A stretch of 64,000 bases of DNA from Luteithermobacter gelatinilyticus (GTDB lineage Bacteria; Pseudomonadota; Alphaproteobacteria; Sphingomonadales; Emcibacteraceae): the NCBI RefSeq assembly GCF_005849285.1, contig NZ_CP040517.1, positions 378,501 to 442,500 on the forward strand, read 5' to 3'. The position numbers were made by a program, and so were the translations under genes. Within the stretch, counting starts at the first letter, position 1. Each line of letters opens with the position of its first letter. Shown in pieces: positions 61,339-64,000 of this stretch. The notes below the pieces were generated by a model. The model did no database searches and had not been told where the DNA came from. It saw only the letters and a program-made list of their open reading frames with translations.

Positions 61339-63348
61339 ATGGAAGAGGGTGAAAGGGAGCGTCAAAACAGCCGCGTAAGAAACAGGGGTATACGGGCCTC
61401 ACGTGTGCTTCTGGAAAAAGCCCTTTCCCAAAGCGACCTTGAAAAGAAAACCCAGATCGCACTGGCCAACCGCATCGCCGACCTGGAGGGGCTTGAGGCC
61501 GCCCCCAAGGATTTGGTGAACAAGGTTTTTCGCGAGCGTCCCGTGGACCCCCAGACCCTGGAGCGCATAGCACGCGCTTTGGGTGTGGAGGCCCGCGATC
61601 TTTATCTTGAAAAAGACGTTCCGGTATTCTCACCCGCTTTCAGGCCCGCAGAAAGAAGAGAGCACCCCGCCCCGAAACAGCCTGCTGCACGACGTCAGAG
61701 AACAGGGTGGCCCTTCATCTTTGTCGCTGTGGCGCTGCTGTTGGGAACGGCTGTTGTCTGGGGTCTCTCAGGCAACCGGGACGTGGCGTGCCGGATCAAC
61801 GAATTTTTTCATCCTCTGAAGACGCCGGACGGGCGATTGGGGATTATTATTGCCCGGTTTGCGGGGGATCCCGGAAATGTGGCGCAGGCCAGTCTGGTGT
61901 CTGGGTTTTTGAATGACCCGAAACTTGGCCCCTATGTCAGTGTGCTCAGGTCCTGTGACAGGCCCTCTCTGGCCGGTCCCGGCGACATTAGCTCGCGGCT
62001 GGAAATGATTAGGAAAGAGGGGCGCGAAAGGTTACATCGCGCTGGCGCTCATATCCTGTTATGGGGGCATTTTGACGGGGAAAGAATACGGGTTCGTTTC
62101 ATTTCTGGGACGACAGATCTCAGTCCGGTGTCGCTGGATGTGGGGGGGAGGCCTGCCCAGCTTTCGGAAACCCGGCTGGAAGTCCCGGTTTCCTTCAGCG
62201 ATCCGGGAGCCGCTTTTGCGGATATCAAAAAACTGACCCTTGATTTGATGAAGCTTGAAACCCCGGAACTGCGGCACCGCCGGCAGGAAGCCGTACGGTC
62301 CTACCGAACCTCCATGGACTGGCTTCGGGCATCCATTCTGGGAGACCGTAATGTCCGGCGCCAGATAGATGCGAAGAAGGACCCACAACTCTGGGCGCTG
62401 ATCAATGGTCAGCTGTGTTATAAACAGCGCCTTCTGGGAGATTATGACGCGGACATCACGCAATATCTGGAAGCGCAGGAAAGCTGCCGCAATGCTCTGG
62501 CGGTGCGTGACCGCGCGCAATATCCCCGGGACTGGGCAACGCTCAAAATCAATCTGGCCAGTGTGCTGATCCGGTTGCATCTATATGCGGACAGCCCGGC
62601 CAAAAGCCTTGAAGCCCTGCGCCAGGCCGAGGCTCTTATGGCCGAAGCCGGTCAAGTTCTGGACAGAGCGGCCATGCCGCAACTCTGGGCTCTGCAAAGA
62701 CGCAATATGGGGGTGGTTTTCATGCGGTTGGGAGAACTTTCCACCGGGGCGCAGGCAGAAAGTTACTTTGAGCGCGGCCTGGAACTGATGGAGGCTTCCT
62801 TAACGGTGTTGGATCCCGAGTTTCAGCCGGTGGACTGGGCCATGACCCAGCAGAACATGTGTGCCTCCCTCTATCGCAAAGGCTATAACCAGGGGGCTGG
62901 AGGGGTGCCTCTGGTCGTGTTGGCGGAAGAACATTGCCGAGAGGCCCTACGCTGGCTTGATCCGGAAAACACGGCGCTTACCTGGGCCATGGTGCAAAAC
63001 AATCTTGCGGTCAGTCAGGCTATTCTTGCGCAACTGGAACAGGACCCGGATCGTCTGGCCCAGGCTATCGACGAGTTTCGCAAGGCGCAGCGTGTTTACA
63101 CCCGGGATGCATTTCCGTCCAACTGGGCGGAAGTGGAAATCAATCTGGGCGAATTGCACTGTAATCTGGCGGTGCTGCGTGGGGATCCGTCTTATCTTGA
63201 GACGGCGATTGCCCATTCCGAGCAGGCATTGGAAATATTGATGTATAAAAAAATGGCCCGCTATCAGCGTTATCTGCAGGGACTGCTTACGACCTACAGA
63301 AACTGTCAGCGGGACGATATTTCCCGCTGTGTTTGTGCCCCTGGGTAA
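61339..63348 (+). CDS. Membrane-anchored HTH protein with TPR-like periplasmic region (669 aa)
   Basis: The N-terminal part has a Cro/C1-like segment (ALSQSDLEKKTQIALANRIA, TLERIARALGVEARDLYLEK; residues about 28-95), then one transmembrane helix (WPFIFVAVALLLGTAVVWGL, about 128-147). The C-terminal 510 residues are outside the cytoplasm: an alpha/beta stretch (LGIIIARFAGDPGNVAQASL, HILLWGHFDGERIRVRF) followed by at least six degenerate TPR-like repeats, several with the spacing of paired helices around a xxWAxxxxNLA pattern (DWATLKINLASVLI, TWAMVQNNLAVSQ, NWAEVEINLGELHC). AGGGG precedes the ATG. Function unknown; it resembles one-component transmembrane regulators. Confidence 0.85.
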   Translation: MEEGERERQNSRVRNRGIRASRVLLEKALSQSDLEKKTQIALANRIADLEGLEAAPKDLVNKVFRERPVDPQTLERIARALGVEARDLYLEKDVPVFSPAFRPAERREHPAPKQPAARRQRTGWPFIFVAVALLLGTAVVWGLSGNRDVACRINEFFHPLKTPDGRLGIIIARFAGDPGNVAQASLVSGFLNDPKLGPYVSVLRSCDRPSLAGPGDISSRLEMIRKEGRERLHRAGAHILLWGHFDGERIRVRFISGTTDLSPVSLDVGGRPAQLSETRLEVPVSFSDPGAAFADIKKLTLDLMKLETPELRHRRQEAVRSYRTSMDWLRASILGDRNVRRQIDAKKDPQLWALINGQLCYKQRLLGDYDADITQYLEAQESCRNALAVRDRAQYPRDWATLKINLASVLIRLHLYADSPAKSLEALRQAEALMAEAGQVLDRAAMPQLWALQRRNMGVVFMRLGELSTGAQAESYFERGLELMEASLTVLDPEFQPVDWAMTQQNMCASLYRKGYNQGAGGVPLVVLAEEHCREALRWLDPENTALTWAMVQNNLAVSQAILAQLEQDPDRLAQAIDEFRKAQRVYTRDAFPSNWAEVEINLGELHCNLAVLRGDPSYLETAIAHSEQALEILMYKKMARYQRYLQGLLTTYRNCQRDDISRCVCAPG

Positions 63349-63439
63349 ATGGGCACCAGCCTGGGATCTTTTCTGCGCCGGGCAGCTTTGTTTTATTCCC
63401 CATTGCACTGATTGAAAATACATCTTACATATAGGATGA

Positions 63440-63615
63440 GCGGGTACTGCCTTGTGCGAGGTTTTTTTTATTCCCTGGGGCTATAAAATTCTCTGAGGGA
63501 GCTGTCCCTGTGAAGATCGTGGTCTTCATATAACGGCGCCCACCTGTTTCTGCAGGCACCGGAGGATTAAACAGAAATCACGGCAAGGTGGTCCCGCCAT
63601 TGTTTAATCCGCCCG
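63440..63615 (+). ncRNA. ssrS: 6S RNA (candidate)
   Basis: Located directly upstream of the 5-formyltetrahydrofolate cyclo-ligase gene, the usual 6S RNA position. The ends can pair (ACTGCCTTG near 63446 with CAAGGTGGT near 63583). Inside are GGGAGCTGTCCCTG, a TGAAGA/TCTTCA hairpin (63511-63528) and a CCTG/CAGG hairpin, and the 3' part reads GGTGGTCCCGCC, all like alphaproteobacterial 6S RNAs. It would bind RNA polymerase holoenzyme. The exact ends are estimates. Confidence 0.7.
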
Positions 63616-63666
63616 TTGATTATACCGGTTAATCTGCAAGGGCGGAAAACGTATGATCAGAGATTC

Positions 63667-64000
63667 ATGAACAGCAAGAGCGAGCTACGCAAAAAACTGC
63701 TTGAGGAGCGGCGGTATTTGTCACAGACCCAGGGCGTTGCGGCGGCACGGGATGTGGCGGCACGGCTGCTGTTGCTGCCGGAAATGAAAAATGTCGAGTT
63801 TGTGGCCGGATACGCCCCGCTGAACAGCGAACTGGATTGTCTGGTAGCGCTCAAAGTGTTGCATGCGGCCTATTATCGGGTGGCTTTGCCGGTTGTGGTG
63901 CGAAAGGACAGCCCACTCATGTTCCGGGAATGGGACTTTGAGCGGCCACTCATCAACGGCCCTTATCAGACCCGCCACCCCGACGAAAACTACCATGAAG
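63667..64000 (+). CDS. 5-formyltetrahydrofolate cyclo-ligase (partial)
   Basis: The first 111 codons of a YgfA/MTHFS-type enzyme that converts 5-formyl-THF to 5,10-methenyl-THF with ATP. SKSELRKKLLEERRYLSQ and the NSELD substrate-site motif (VAGYAPLNSELDC) are diagnostic. The C-terminal half, with the ATP-binding loop, lies beyond the window. The 6S RNA candidate ends about 50 bp upstream; both are likely on one transcript, the usual arrangement for this pair. Confidence 0.92.
   Translation, partial: MNSKSELRKKLLEERRYLSQTQGVAAARDVAARLLLLPEMKNVEFVAGYAPLNSELDCLVALKVLHAAYYRVALPVVVRKDSPLMFREWDFERPLINGPYQTRHPDENYHE

Overview
The window is a piece of an alphaproteobacterial chromosome of moderately high GC. 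The case for this rests on gene order and family types: a short-form HisG (the kind that needs HisZ) close to a DUF2948-like gene and murA, etfB-etfA-3-hydroxybutyryl-CoA dehydrogenase in that order, a putative 6S RNA directly upstream of the 5-formyltetrahydrofolate cyclo-ligase gene, and the BigR/Blh sulfide module. Three large TonB-dependent receptors and two oxidative catabolic modules suggest an aquatic heterotroph, possibly from an Emcibacter- or Kordiimonas-like group. That finer placement is a guess.

Layout. 1-5.2 kb: a minus-strand housekeeping run (53-aa protein, dcd, murA, DUF2948-like, hisG), tRNA-Thr(GGT), a helix-hairpin-helix protein, tRNA-Ser(GGA), a small membrane protein and rpmF. 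5.3-8.6 kb: secreted isoaspartyl peptidase/asparaginase coupled to an EamA transporter, facing an ATP-grasp protein. 8.7-15.7 kb: an ECF sigma / FecR / FecA-type receptor signalling cascade, preceded by an orphan triple-PAS histidine kinase. 16.2-25 kb: a catabolic module with a luciferase-like monooxygenase, MarR regulator, Tat-exported gluconate-dehydrogenase-type small subunit, GMC oxidoreductase and TonB receptor, then a GntR regulator and a glyoxalase-fold protein. 25-29.7 kb: an EF-hand lipoprotein and a large TonB receptor with a long AT-rich leader. 29.8-36.4 kb: putA, sdaA, a small protein, a divergent Lrp-type regulator and a ferredoxin. 36.4-42.3 kb: a valine-degradation operon (mmsA, acyl-CoA dehydrogenase, 3-hydroxyisobutyryl-CoA hydrolase, mmsB) with a divergent LysR. 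42.5-51.5 kb: aminopeptidase P, tRNA-Arg(CCT), a membrane protein / SNase / M48-LysM protease group, feoAB and an LplT-like transporter. 52-56.2 kb: etfBA, 3-hydroxybutyryl-CoA dehydrogenase, a secreted protein and a MAPEG protein. 56.4-59.9 kb: a sulfide/persulfide module (Blh dioxygenase, BigR, rhodanese, SulP). 60-64 kb: a secreted protein, an unusual HTH-TM-TPR protein, the putative 6S RNA and the start of the cyclo-ligase gene.

Much of the content converges on amino-acid and acyl-CoA catabolism. PutA, the valine operon and the acyl-CoA dehydrogenase feed electrons to EtfAB, and several dedicated regulators sit next to their targets.

The most unusual signal lies outside the genes. A dispersed 38-bp element with perfect 12-bp inverted ends (TAGAGTGAATTG) recurs, whole or degenerate, at about a dozen intergenic sites. 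One site, 23331-23600, is a 270-bp structured element with about 33-bp terminal inverted repeats, so the family looks like a miniature inverted-repeat element. One relic supplies the stop codons of two convergent genes. A second theme is frequent 10-24 bp perfect or near-perfect tandem duplications, mostly in spacers. A strong terminator at 35056-35087 on the minus strand has no annotated gene feeding it and suggests an unannotated small RNA.
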